Notes: a model not told the origin generated them from the letters alone. A stretch of 35,368 bases of DNA from Pelobacter sp. UBA6812 (GCA_002452265.1 DKEW01000046.1:1-35368); one strand, 5' to 3'. Positions 7,825 through 15,384 are shown, counted from the first letter of the stretch. Numbers and translations are program-made.

Positions 7825-8304
7825 ATGGACATAACTTTTAGCCCCATCGGCACCATTCGCACCCCCTTTGCTGAAATTAAAGGAACTCCGGTGCAACCCT
7901 CCGCTTCACGCGGCACCATCGGGCGTATCGAACTCAATGAAGACCTCGTCCCGGGGCTTTCCGACCTGGACGGTTTCTCCCATCTGATTCTGATCTACCA
8001 CTTTGATCGCAGCAGTGGTTACAACCTGGAAGTTCTGCCCTTCATGGACACGCAACCGCGCGGGTTGTTCGCGACCCGAGCGCCCAAACGCCCCAACCCC
8101 ATCGGCCTGTCCGTCGTCAAATTGCTGCGCATCGAGGGTTCGGTGCTGCATATCGAAAATATCGATGTTTTGGACGGCACACCTTTGCTCGACATCAAGC
8201 CCTACGTGCCTCAGTTGGACCAGGCACCCGAGGTGCGCATCGGTTGGATGGCGGACAAAATGGAGTTGGCAGCTGTGGCCACTGCTGACGAGCGATTTAA
8301 ATGA
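7825..8304 (+). CDS. trmO: tRNA (N6-threonylcarbamoyladenosine-37-N6)-methyltransferase TrmO (TsaA family)
   Basis: Cytoplasmic SAM-dependent enzyme of the TrmO/TsaA (UPF0066) family. E. coli TrmO N6-methylates t6A37 of certain threonine tRNAs to m6t6A. The 159-residue product spans the single beta-barrel domain: PIGTIRTPF at 7-15, an arginine-containing GRIEL strand, the DGFSHLILIYHF segment, and the family signature RGLFATRAPKRPNPIGLS at about 79-96. It lacks the extra C-terminal domain of longer E. coli-type proteins. The ATG at 7825 follows CCGGAG. It stands alone between two copies of repeat family A. Related short proteins in anaerobes and archaea are sometimes linked to Mo/W metabolism, so the exact substrate is less certain than the family. 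Confidence 0.85.
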   Translation: MDITFSPIGTIRTPFAEIKGTPVQPSASRGTIGRIELNEDLVPGLSDLDGFSHLILIYHFDRSSGYNLEVLPFMDTQPRGLFATRAPKRPNPIGLSVVKLLRIEGSVLHIENIDVLDGTPLLDIKPYVPQLDQAPEVRIGWMADKMELAAVATADERFK

Positions 8305-8380
8305 CTTTTCGGGCACGACCTTCGATGGCATGGCGCCATGCGGGCCGCCGAGTACTCCGTTATCCTTGAAAAAAATGAAA

Positions 8381-8464
8381 AACAGGGATAATCAGGATGT
8401 TCAGGATAAGATCCTGTAGACCAATCTTCTGTTTTTAATCCTGGGTATCCTGTATATCCCTTTT
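8381..8464. repeat. Dispersed inverted repeat, family A copy 2 (downstream of trmO)
   Basis: The left arm 8381-8407 starts AACAGGGATAATC and the right arm 8437-8464 ends ATATCCCTTTT. They form an imperfect stem sharing the AGGGATA, CAGGAT and CAGGAT blocks with copy 1 at 7640-7724. The two copies flank trmO on both sides. Confidence 0.7.
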
Positions 8465-8577
8465 AAGTTCAGACATGATTGAAATGCAATCAGTGGCAAT
8501 ATCCAGGGGGATAGAACCAATCTTGAAAAGATTTTCCGGTTTTTTTCTGTAGGTAATTGTTTTTTGTGTCTCTGGCG

Positions 8578-8642
8578 AAACCAGCGAGCAGGTGATGAGA
8601 AGGTTTGTTCCGACCTTGACAGCAGCCGCTCGCTGGTTTTTT
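8578..8642 (+). terminator. Terminator between convergent trmO and iron-sulfur flavoprotein genes
   Basis: A perfect 12-bp stem pairs AAACCAGCGAGC (8578-8589) with GCTCGCTGGTTT (8628-8639), followed by more T residues on the plus strand. The 38-nt loop holds a smaller hairpin, AAGGT/ACCTT. It lies between convergent genes and could stop transcription from trmO. The minus-strand reading lacks a good T tract. The compound structure is larger than a minimal terminator. Confidence 0.6.
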
Positions 8643-8687
8643 CAGGCACACGCACCGCAGGATGTTTTGCTGCGAATCGCTGATACA

Positions 8688-9323
8688 TCAATGAATGAAA
8701 TTCATGAAGGTTTTAGCTTCTCTCTCTGGTGCTTCGACCGTGTTTTTGCCGTTTTCAACCAGTTTCATCATCCACGCCATGTTCTTCCCCAACACCCGCA
8801 TGATCTGTACGCCCTCTGCGTCTTGGGTTGCTTCCCCCGGACGGGTTCCATGAATCACATTCCAATAGTTGGAAGTCGCTATCAACATCTCTGAATAGCA
8901 TAAATAATTGTTCAGTTGATCGAATGTGGGCAGGCCACCCGAACGCCTTACTGCGACAACGGATGCGCCGACCTTGTGGCGCAGCATGCCATTATTCATG
9001 CTGGTCACATAGAACGCCCGATCAAGAAACGATTTCATGGCACCAGCTATGGCCGAGAAATATACCGGGGAGCCTAAAAGGATTCCATCCGCCTGTTTCA
9101 TTTTTTGAATCCACTGATTGACCTCATCGCCCGGCAGTACACATTGTTCATTTTTATTTTTTATGCACTTGTTGCAAGCTATACATCCCTGGATCTTTTG
9201 ATTTCCAACCTGGATGATTTCAGTTTCTATTCCCTCTTTTGCGAGTTCCGCAGCAACCAGGTTTATGGCATGAAAGGTGTTGCCCTCTTTGTTTGGACTG
9301 CCGTTAAATGCGAGCATTTTCAT
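8688..9323 (-). CDS. Iron-sulfur flavoprotein / NADPH-dependent FMN reductase family
   Basis: A 211-residue flavodoxin-fold protein. The N-terminal FMN phosphate loop is visible as FNGSPNKEGNT (6-16). A compact cysteine motif follows, C47-x2-C50-x2-C53-x7-C61, as in archaeal and clostridial iron-sulfur flavoproteins (Isf), which bind one 4Fe-4S cluster plus FMN and transfer electrons to oxygen species, quinones or other acceptors. The SPVYFSAIAGAMKSFLDR segment (about 85-102) is the second flavin-binding region. It is divergent from the HxlR regulator, with tandem operator-like repeats between them, so it is probably the regulator's target. The ATG at 9323 has an upstream AGGAG. The physiological electron acceptor cannot be read from sequence. 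Confidence 0.88.
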   Translation of the reverse strand: MKMLAFNGSPNKEGNTFHAINLVAAELAKEGIETEIIQVGNQKIQGCIACNKCIKNKNEQCVLPGDEVNQWIQKMKQADGILLGSPVYFSAIAGAMKSFLDRAFYVTSMNNGMLRHKVGASVVAVRRSGGLPTFDQLNNYLCYSEMLIATSNYWNVIHGTRPGEATQDAEGVQIMRVLGKNMAWMMKLVENGKNTVEAPEREAKTFMNFIH

Positions 9324-9429
9324 AGCTGGTTTCTCCTGTTGGGTGTTTTGTGCCTGGGTTGGAAAAGGCTCTGTTTCTTTTTGAAATCAATTGCGTTATA
9401 TTTATTCATACGATCGCAGAAAGCAATTA

Positions 9430-9464
9430 CGTACTTTTCGGGTACGTAGTATCTTTTTAGGTAC
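9430..9464. promoter_or_regulatory. Tandem GTAC-type operator candidate for the HxlR regulator
   Basis: Two imperfect direct repeats, GTACTTTTCGGGTACG (9431-9446) and GTATCTTTTTAGGTACG (9448-9464), lie in the divergent promoter region. The first contains an inverted repeat, CGTAC-N7-GTACG (9430-9446). HxlR-family regulators bind inverted repeats in their own divergent promoters, so this is a good operator candidate. Binding is inferred. Confidence 0.55.
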
Positions 9465-9483
9465 GCAAACATCAGGAGTCGAG

Positions 9484-9834
9484 ATGCAAGCCAATCAGAA
9501 GGCAGCGAAACCTATGATTTATCGGGACAAGGAATACAAATGTGGCATTGACGTCACCCTGGCAGTGGTCGGAGGGAAATACAAGGCATCGATTCTCTGG
9601 CACTTGGCGCAGGACGTCATGCGGTTTTCGGAGTTGCAGCGGCAATTCTCAAACACTACCCGCAAAATGCTGACTCAGCAACTACGGGAACTTGAAGCCG
9701 ACGGATTGGTGCACCGTGAGGTCTACCCGCAGGTGCCGCCCAAGGTTGAATACTCTCTGACCGTGAAGGGAAGAAGTATCTATCCCATTCTTGAAAAAAT
9801 GTGCGAATGGGGACAGGTGTTTTTGCAGGATTGA
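9484..9834 (+). CDS. HxlR-family winged-helix transcriptional regulator
   Basis: A 116-residue DNA-binding regulator of the HxlR/DUF24 family. It shows the family core: CGIDVTLAVVGGKYKASILWHL (about 20-41), then RFSELQRQFSNTTRKMLTQQLRELEADGLV (recognition helix region) and the beta wing REVYPQVPPKVEYSLT. A single cysteine, C20, precedes the core, as in redox- or electrophile-sensing members such as YodB. The start is ATG at 9484 after AGGAG; an upstream extension of 31 codons lacks a ribosome site. It probably represses the divergent flavoprotein gene and itself in response to quinones, aldehydes or disulfide stress. Confidence 0.85.
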   Translation: MQANQKAAKPMIYRDKEYKCGIDVTLAVVGGKYKASILWHLAQDVMRFSELQRQFSNTTRKMLTQQLRELEADGLVHREVYPQVPPKVEYSLTVKGRSIYPILEKMCEWGQVFLQD

Positions 9835-10028
9835 GCAGGTCCTTTTAGTCTTATCGTAAGAATTTACCGTATAGTTTTCGCAAAAATAATTTGCGCTTTT
9901 ATGGCTTAGATTCTCACCGGCAAAATCATTTCCAAGGAATTGACCATCAGCGGACTGGTTTTCCCCGCGTCAATCAAGCTCACCAACTTTTTTCTCTGAC
10001 GACATACGATAGCGTTTGGTTCTTAAAG

Positions 10029-10084
10029 ATATAACGTGTTTGACATTTGCGCGCTTGGTTCGTTATATTCCTCGTGATATATCG
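10029..10084 (+). promoter_or_regulatory. ModE-like operator overlapping the wtp promoter
   Basis: The near-palindrome CGTTATAT-N8-ATATATCG (10061-10084) matches the TATAT-spacer-ATATA layout of ModE-type molybdate/tungstate operators. A further half-site, ATATAACG (10029-10036), is the exact reverse complement of CGTTATAT. A repressor bound here would cover the -10 box of the promoter at 10040-10069. The tungstate/molybdate genes directly downstream support the assignment; no ModE or TunR gene lies in the window. Confidence 0.65.
10040..10069 (+). promoter_or_regulatory. Sigma-70-type promoter of the wtp operon
   Basis: TTGACA (10040-10045) and TATATT (10064-10069) are separated by 18 bp. 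The expected start is near 10076, giving a leader of about 97 nt to the wtpA1 ATG at 10173. The -10 box lies inside the ModE-like half-site CGTTATAT. Upstream, 9835-10028 holds no gene I can support. Confidence 0.6.
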
Positions 10085-10172
10085 CATGTGATAGTCCATT
10101 GCCATGTCCATATGGAAGGCGGATTTTATTGCGATCTTAGGTTACTTGGGGAGTTAAAAAAGGAGAAAGTGC

Positions 10173-11156
10173 ATGGTGAAGAATTTGATTGGTCGTAGTA
10201 GCTTCATGGTTTGTCTGCTGTTGGCGTTGTCGGTGCCGATGATGGCGTTCGCTGTTCCGTCCGGCAAGCTGATTATTTTTAACGCCGGAAGCCTGTCGGT
10301 ACCTTTGGCGGCCATGGAGAAGGCTTTTGAAGCCAAGTATCCGGAAGTCGATGTGGTGCGCGAAGCCGGTGGCAGCACTAAAATGGCTCGCCTTATTTCC
10401 GATGCCGGCAAGCCTGCCGATATCATGGCGTCGGCAGATTATACGGTTATCGACAAGACTCTTATTCCCGCTCATGCCGCGGTGAACATCCGTTTTGCCA
10501 CCAATCAGCTGGTACTTTGCTACACCGAAAAGAGTAAATATGCCGATGAGATCAGTGCTGCCAACTGGACGGAAATCCTGCAGCGCAAGGATGTTGTCTG
10601 GGGACATTCGGAGCCTAATCTCGATCCCTGCGGATATCGCAGCCTGATGGTTTTACAACTGGCGGAAAAATTCTACAAGCAGCCGGGATTGTATGAAAAG
10701 TTGCTCGCTAATCGCCCAGTTGCCAATGTGCGTCCCAAAGCGGCAGAACTGGTTGCCTTGCTGAAAAACGGCCAAATGGACTACGCCTGGGAATACCGCT
10801 CCGTGGCTGTGCAGCATGGGCTTAAATTCCTCACCTTGGATGATCACATCAACCTCGGCAATTACCAGATGGATGATTTCTACAAGCAGGCCACTGTTCA
10901 GGTGACTGGCAAGGAGCCCGGTACTTTCATGACCCAAACCGGACAGTCCGTGACCTACGGTGTCACCCTGATCAACAATGCCCCCAACCAGGAAGCTGCC
11001 GTGGCCTTTTTGGCTTATCTGCTCGATCCTCAGGGTGGTCTGAAAATTCTGGACGAAATGGGCCAGCCACCCTTTATTCCCGCCCGGGTACCGACCGTTG
11101 AAATGCGGGAGAAGCTGCCGGCTAGCTTGCAAGCATTGGTCGAAGTTAAAGAGTAA
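10173..11156 (+). CDS. wtpA: Tungstate/molybdate ABC transporter substrate-binding protein WtpA (copy 1)
   Basis: Periplasmic oxyanion-binding protein of 327 residues with a Sec signal peptide (cleavage after about residue 27, MMAFA). It belongs to the WtpA/archaeal ModA group rather than the classical bacterial ModA group. Oxyanion-binding segments are visible: NAGSLSVP (37-44), AGGST (65-69) and SADYTVID. The two carboxylates that give octahedral tungstate coordination in the archaeal proteins are present as D151 (NLDPCGYRS) and E207 (DYAWEYRS). The ATG follows AAAGGAG. It is first in the operon with wtpB and wtpC and sits behind a ModE-like operator, so expression should fall when molybdate or tungstate is plentiful. 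Preference between W and Mo is inferred from the family. Confidence 0.9.
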   Translation: MVKNLIGRSSFMVCLLLALSVPMMAFAVPSGKLIIFNAGSLSVPLAAMEKAFEAKYPEVDVVREAGGSTKMARLISDAGKPADIMASADYTVIDKTLIPAHAAVNIRFATNQLVLCYTEKSKYADEISAANWTEILQRKDVVWGHSEPNLDPCGYRSLMVLQLAEKFYKQPGLYEKLLANRPVANVRPKAAELVALLKNGQMDYAWEYRSVAVQHGLKFLTLDDHINLGNYQMDDFYKQATVQVTGKEPGTFMTQTGQSVTYGVTLINNAPNQEAAVAFLAYLLDPQGGLKILDEMGQPPFIPARVPTVEMREKLPASLQALVEVKE

Positions 11157-11168
11157 CCCTGCACTGTT

Positions 11169-12011
11169 ATGCAGACGAATCAAGAGAAATCAGGGGCTGC
11201 GGGTGAATCTGCCGGTAAGAGGCGGGTGTCTCTCGGCAGCCCCTTTCTTTATGTAACCTTTTTCTGCAGTACGGCGGTGCTGCTGTTTATCGTCATGCCT
11301 TTGTTCCAGATGGTATCTCAGCCGTCGCTGGCTTCGTTGTGGGAGACCATTCGCGATCCGGAGGTGCTGTCATCCATCTGGTTGTCGGTCTATACCGCCT
11401 TGATTGCGGCACTGATCGCTTTCGCGGTTGGTACTCCGCTGGCTTACCTGTTGGCTCGCTACGATTTTTTCGGCAAGAAACTGATCGAGAGCATTATCGA
11501 TCTTCCCATCATGATTCCGCATCCGGTGGTCGGTATAGCCATTCTCAGCCTGCTGGGCCGCGGCCATCCTCTCGGCCAGCTGATGGGCAAGATCGGTTTG
11601 CGTATCATGGGCAGCGTAACCGGCATCATCGTGGTGCTGACCTTTGTCGGCCTGCCGTTTTATCTCAATGCCGCTAAATCCGGTTTCGAAAGTGTGCCTG
11701 TGCGACTTGAAAAGGTATCCCGCAGTCTCGGGGCCGGGCGTGCAGCCACTTTTTTTCGTGTTACCTTTCCCCTCAGCTGGCGGCATATGCTCGGTGGGGT
11801 CATCATGTGTGCCGCCCGGGCGGTGAGCGAATTCGGGGCGGTGGTTATCGTCGCGTATCATCCCATGATTGCGCCGGTGCTGATGTATGAGCGCTTTACC
11901 GCCTACGGGCTCAAGTATTCCCAGCCCGTCGGCGTGTGGCTTATTCTGGTGTGCCTGACGCTGTTCATGTTGCTGCGTCTGGTGTCTTTGCCGAGCAAGG
12001 TGGAACGATGA
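11169..12011 (+). CDS. wtpB: Tungstate/molybdate ABC transporter permease WtpB
   Basis: Inner-membrane channel subunit of 280 residues with about six predicted TM helices (starting near 28-50, 70-95, 108-130, 146-168, 207-232 and 252-272). The cytoplasmic EAA loop that docks on the ATPase reads SRSLGAGRAATFFRVTFPLS near 183-202. It starts 12 nt after wtpA1 with a weak ribosome site, and its stop overlaps the wtpC start by 4 bp (ATGA). It forms the importer with WtpA and WtpC. Whether WtpA2 docks on the same permease is unknown. Confidence 0.9.
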   Translation: MQTNQEKSGAAGESAGKRRVSLGSPFLYVTFFCSTAVLLFIVMPLFQMVSQPSLASLWETIRDPEVLSSIWLSVYTALIAALIAFAVGTPLAYLLARYDFFGKKLIESIIDLPIMIPHPVVGIAILSLLGRGHPLGQLMGKIGLRIMGSVTGIIVVLTFVGLPFYLNAAKSGFESVPVRLEKVSRSLGAGRAATFFRVTFPLSWRHMLGGVIMCAARAVSEFGAVVIVAYHPMIAPVLMYERFTAYGLKYSQPVGVWLILVCLTLFMLLRLVSLPSKVER

Positions 12012-13045
12012 TCAATCTTGACCTATTGACGGTTAGACTGCCGGGATTTGCCGTGCAGGATATTTCGCTGCAGGTGGCGCCGGGAGAGTTCTTTGCGCTG
12101 CTGGGTCCGACCGGTTCGGGTAAAACCGTAATACTGGAATCGATCGCCGGTCTGGTGCACGTCACCGGAGGGAGCATCCGGGTAGGGGGCAAGAATATCA
12201 CGCGGTTGCCGCCGGAGCAGCGGCGTATCGGCATTGTGTATCAGGATTACGCGCTGTTTCCACACCTGACTGTGATGGAAAATATCTGTTACGGGTTGCG
12301 TTATTTCGATCTGGATATGCCGCAGACTCGCCAGAGGATAGACCATCTTGTTGAATTGCTAGGTCTGCAAAAAATTATCCATCGGCGGCCGCTGCATCTC
12401 AGTGGCGGCGAAAAGCAGCGGGTCTGCCTGGCGCGGGCTCTCAGTGTTAACCCTTCGGTGCTGCTTCTCGATGAACCGTTGTCGGCGCTCGATCCCAATT
12501 TTCGAGAAGAAATACGCCGCGTCCTCAAAAAACTTCATGGCGAACTCGGTATCACCTTCATGATGGTAACCCACGATTTCAGCGAGGCTCTCTATCTGGC
12601 TGACCGGGTTGGCGTGATTCGCAGTGGGCGTATGGAACAGGTCGGTTCCACCGAGGATATCTTTTTGCGTCCGGCCAATCCGTTTGTGGCCGAATTTGTA
12701 GGGATGAAAAATCTTTTTACAGCCAGCGTTGCCGATCAAAGGATTGAGTTCGGCGGGTTGAGTTGTCCGTTGCCGGAACCAGCCTCATGCAAGCAGGGAG
12801 TTCTGGCGTTGCGTCCTGAAGATATCGTGTTGCAGCGCGAGGATGTTTTTTCCGACGATTATGTGCGTTATGCAGGAATTATCGAACAGATCGTGCCGGC
12901 CGGACTCTGGCATGAGATTAGTGTCCGCTGCCGCGAGGCTTGCTTCAAGACCATCATGGATCGTAAAACGCTGATGGCGCACTGCTATAACGAGGGCGAT
13001 GCAGTCTATCTTGGGTTCCAGACCGAGGCGGTGAGGGTTTTCTGA
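12008..13045 (+). CDS. wtpC: Tungstate/molybdate ABC transporter ATP-binding protein WtpC
   Basis: A 345-residue ATPase that powers tungstate/molybdate import. Walker A GPTGSGKT (33-40), the Q-loop in VYQDYALFPH, the signature LSGGEKQR, Walker B LLLDEPLSALD and the switch histidine in MMVTHDF are all intact. The C-terminal region (about 235-345) is a MOP/TOBE-like extension that in related transporters binds oxyanion and inhibits transport when cytoplasmic anion is high. The start is ATG at 12008, overlapping the wtpB stop; a longer upstream reading frame inside wtpB has no ribosome site. A repeat-containing 164-nt gap separates it from wtpA2. Confidence 0.92.
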   Translation: MINLDLLTVRLPGFAVQDISLQVAPGEFFALLGPTGSGKTVILESIAGLVHVTGGSIRVGGKNITRLPPEQRRIGIVYQDYALFPHLTVMENICYGLRYFDLDMPQTRQRIDHLVELLGLQKIIHRRPLHLSGGEKQRVCLARALSVNPSVLLLDEPLSALDPNFREEIRRVLKKLHGELGITFMMVTHDFSEALYLADRVGVIRSGRMEQVGSTEDIFLRPANPFVAEFVGMKNLFTASVADQRIEFGGLSCPLPEPASCKQGVLALRPEDIVLQREDVFSDDYVRYAGIIEQIVPAGLWHEISVRCREACFKTIMDRKTLMAHCYNEGDAVYLGFQTEAVRVF

Positions 13046-13097
13046 ACTTCGTCTTTTGTCCAATGGCTCGGTTGATTTGCCATCATGGACCAAATTT

Positions 13098-13173
13098 ACC
13101 GCTGAGAACGCGGAGTTCGCTGAGAAAAGCTCTTTCAGGACGTATCCTTTGCGTTCCCTGCGACATTTGTGGT
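13098..13173. repeat. Dispersed inverted repeat, family B copy 1 (between wtpC and wtpA2)
   Basis: Arms 13098-13124 (ACCGCTGAGAACGCGGAG...) and 13146-13173 (...TTTGTGGT) are an imperfect inverted pair of the common ACCACAGAGAACGC-type intergenic repeat. Its position splits the wtp operon, so wtpA2 may have its own expression level. Similar copies are at 32466-32533 and 33667-33763. Confidence 0.5.
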
Positions 13174-13209
13174 GCCAGATCAATGGTTTTTTCTTTGTAG
13201 GGGGTGTTT

Positions 13210-14193
13210 ATGCGGAATCGGGTTGGTTATATGGTGCGTACGGCGGGGTTGGTACTGCTGTTCATGATACAGGCAGGGGTAGCGTTTGCCGCTCCAACGG
13301 GAAAACTGATCATTTTCCATGCCGGCAGTCTGACGGTACCGTTTGCGGCTATGGAAAAGGATTTTGAGGCACGTTATCCCGGGGTTGATGTGCAGCGTGA
13401 ATCCGGGGGCAGTACGCGTATGGCGCGACTGATCTCCGAAGTTGGTAAACCTGCCGATCTTATGGCTTCGGCCGACTTTCAGGTCATCGACAAAAGCCTC
13501 ATTCCCGGATTGGCCGATTTCAACATTCGCTTTGCCACCAACGAATTGGTGCTGACTTATTCAGAAAAAAGCAAGTTTGCCAAGGAAATCAATACCGGCA
13601 ACTGGTTCGATATCCTCGGTCGGCCGGGTGTGCTCTGGGGACATTCCGATCCCAATATCGATCCCGGTGGCTATCGCAGCCTGATGGCGATTCAACTGGC
13701 GGAGAAGTATTATAAAAAGCCCAATCTCTACAAGCACTTGCTGGCTAACCGTCCCAAGGAAAACCTGCGCGACAAGGCCGTCAGTCTGACCTCTCTGGTG
13801 CAAAACGGCGATCTCGACTATGCCTGGACCTATCGTTCACTGGCCCTGCAGCATCACCTCAAATTCGTGACCCTGAATGAGCACGTCAACCTGGCCAACA
13901 TTGCCTATGATAATTTTTACGGTCAGGTCAGTGTGCGGGTGACCGGGGAGACGCCCGGAACGTTCATTGACCGTAAAGGACGTTTTGTCGCTTATGGTAT
14001 AACGATGCTTAAGGATGCCCCCAATCTGGAGGCAGCCGAGGCTTTTCTGGTCTATCTCTGCGATCCCCATGGGGGCCAGGAAATTCTGCAGCGCTATGGC
14101 CAACCGCCTTTCAAACCGGCCTTTGTGCCAAGCAAAGCCATGCATGATACGTTGCCTGATAAATTAAAAAGTTTGGTTTCTGTAGCACATTAA
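13210..14193 (+). CDS. WtpA-like oxyanion-binding protein, copy 2 (ligand Glu replaced by Thr)
   Basis: A second periplasmic binding protein of 327 residues that aligns with WtpA copy 1 over the compared N-terminal two thirds (residues 1-210) without gaps. It has a signal peptide (cleavage after about residue 27, GVAFA), HAGSLTVP (37-44), SGGST (65-69) and D151 (NIDPGGYRS). The second predicted metal-ligand glutamate is missing: copy 1 has DYAWEYRS with E207 and this protein has DYAWTYRS with T207. Anion coordination should differ, possibly giving other selectivity or affinity. The start is ATG at 13210 after AGGGGGT; GTG at 13204 is too close to that site. It probably shares WtpBC. A tandem duplication followed by divergence is the simplest origin. 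Confidence 0.85.
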   Translation: MRNRVGYMVRTAGLVLLFMIQAGVAFAAPTGKLIIFHAGSLTVPFAAMEKDFEARYPGVDVQRESGGSTRMARLISEVGKPADLMASADFQVIDKSLIPGLADFNIRFATNELVLTYSEKSKFAKEINTGNWFDILGRPGVLWGHSDPNIDPGGYRSLMAIQLAEKYYKKPNLYKHLLANRPKENLRDKAVSLTSLVQNGDLDYAWTYRSLALQHHLKFVTLNEHVNLANIAYDNFYGQVSVRVTGETPGTFIDRKGRFVAYGITMLKDAPNLEAAEAFLVYLCDPHGGQEILQRYGQPPFKPAFVPSKAMHDTLPDKLKSLVSVAH

Positions 14194-14307
14194 GTTATAA
14201 AAATTTTATTTGGCGGTTTGTTTGAGGGGGGATCGCGGCATGGTATTCGGGGCCGTCTGTCAAACGTCAGGAAGGTAGGCCGGTTTTCCAAAATCAGGAG
14301 ATAGGAA

Positions 14308-15384
14308 ATGAACAAGATCATCGGGTTTTTGCTGGGGGCATTTTTGTTTTGCCTTCTCCCATGTGGTATTGCCCACGCGGAGATTGCTGACAACCAGGGG
14401 CTTTTTCATCAGCAAATCAAGCTTTTCACAGGCAAGGTCAATGATTCGTATCTTCTACTTTTTCCCATCGAAATTACTCAGCCGGGACGTGTCGAATGCG
14501 AATTCAAGTTGATGCAACCTGATGAAGAACGCTTCCTGAAGGCCTTGGAGAACCACCGGAAGAGAACAGGGAAATCTTTTGTGTTCCGTTGGTCGTTGGT
14601 TGATTCCCGCTTTTTTGATCAGAAAAAACCGATGCAGCCGGGCAAGTTCCAGAAGTGGATACAGGAAGTCAATAACTACAATCCGGGTGAATATCTTGCC
14701 GGAGATCAGATCCGCGGTGCTATCGCTGGTGCCAAGGCGGCGCTGGATTATGTATTCGGAAAGAAAAAAAAGAAAGAAGCTCCGGTGTATCTTCACAGAT
14801 ATATCCAGTCCGTAAGATTTGCGCATACTCCGGAAAACCATATCACGGTTGGTCGCATGCATCATGATATAGATTTTACCGAGCTTGGGCAGACCCAGGG
14901 TATGTACTTCCTGGTGTTGGAAAATTTCAGCCAACTCGCACCCGAACTTGAGATTACGGTTTCTTACCCGGGGAAACAGCGCCAGGTGGATAAGGCCTTT
15001 TTGCTTCCGCGCGATCTCGGTATCAGCGCATTGCAGGTAAAGGCGGGCCAGGTGTCTGTTGAAGTGCAGAATCTCGGAGAAGGAGAGCTGCCGGAAGAAT
15101 TATATTTCCGCAAGGGAAATCAGGCCGCTACTCTGATGCTCTGGATGAACGGTAAACGCTGGGGCGGCGTTACCCTGGCGGGATTGGATCCTGACAGACG
15201 TCTTCGCAACCCCGGCGGCAAAGTTCAGTATACCTTCAATGTCGCTGTCGCTGATAACACGGAGGTCGTCTCGAAACTCAGTTTGCCAGAATTTGAGGAT
15301 GCCGATTCCGGAAATAATGAAAAAAAGCAATTTTACGGTGCAGAGAAAAAGATTCTGGCTCCTATAAAGCGCCTGAATCCGTGA
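14308..15384 (+). CDS. Secreted protein of unknown function with CARDB-like C-terminal region
   Basis: A 358-residue exported protein with a clear signal peptide (residues 1-24, cleavage after IAHA). I do not recognise the whole protein. Residues ~25-80 look like a beta-rich domain (LLLFPIEITQPGRVECEFKLM). A basic patch, KKKKKE, lies near residue 155. Residues ~235-320 contain DLGISALQVKAGQVSVEVQN and a following beta-strand series that recalls CARDB/Ig-like adhesion modules. The C-terminus is charged and low complexity. The ATG follows AGGAG at 14296-14300. It lies alone after wtpA2 and ends ahead of a strong terminator. An extracytoplasmic structural or adhesive role is possible. Confidence 0.7.
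   Translation: MNKIIGFLLGAFLFCLLPCGIAHAEIADNQGLFHQQIKLFTGKVNDSYLLLFPIEITQPGRVECEFKLMQPDEERFLKALENHRKRTGKSFVFRWSLVDSRFFDQKKPMQPGKFQKWIQEVNNYNPGEYLAGDQIRGAIAGAKAALDYVFGKKKKKEAPVYLHRYIQSVRFAHTPENHITVGRMHHDIDFTELGQTQGMYFLVLENFSQLAPELEITVSYPGKQRQVDKAFLLPRDLGISALQVKAGQVSVEVQNLGEGELPEELYFRKGNQAATLMLWMNGKRWGGVTLAGLDPDRRLRNPGGKVQYTFNVAVADNTEVVSKLSLPEFEDADSGNNEKKQFYGAEKKILAPIKRLNP

Noticed and set aside
7640..8464. CRISPR array or insertion-sequence ends around trmO
   Set aside because: There are only two imperfect copies, no regular spacers, no transposase gene and no visible target-site duplication.
9900..10020. Possible small coding remnant (reads ILTGKIISKELTISG) upstream of wtpA1
   Set aside because: It has no start codon with a ribosome site, and the resemblance to a MOP domain is too slight to call a pseudogene.
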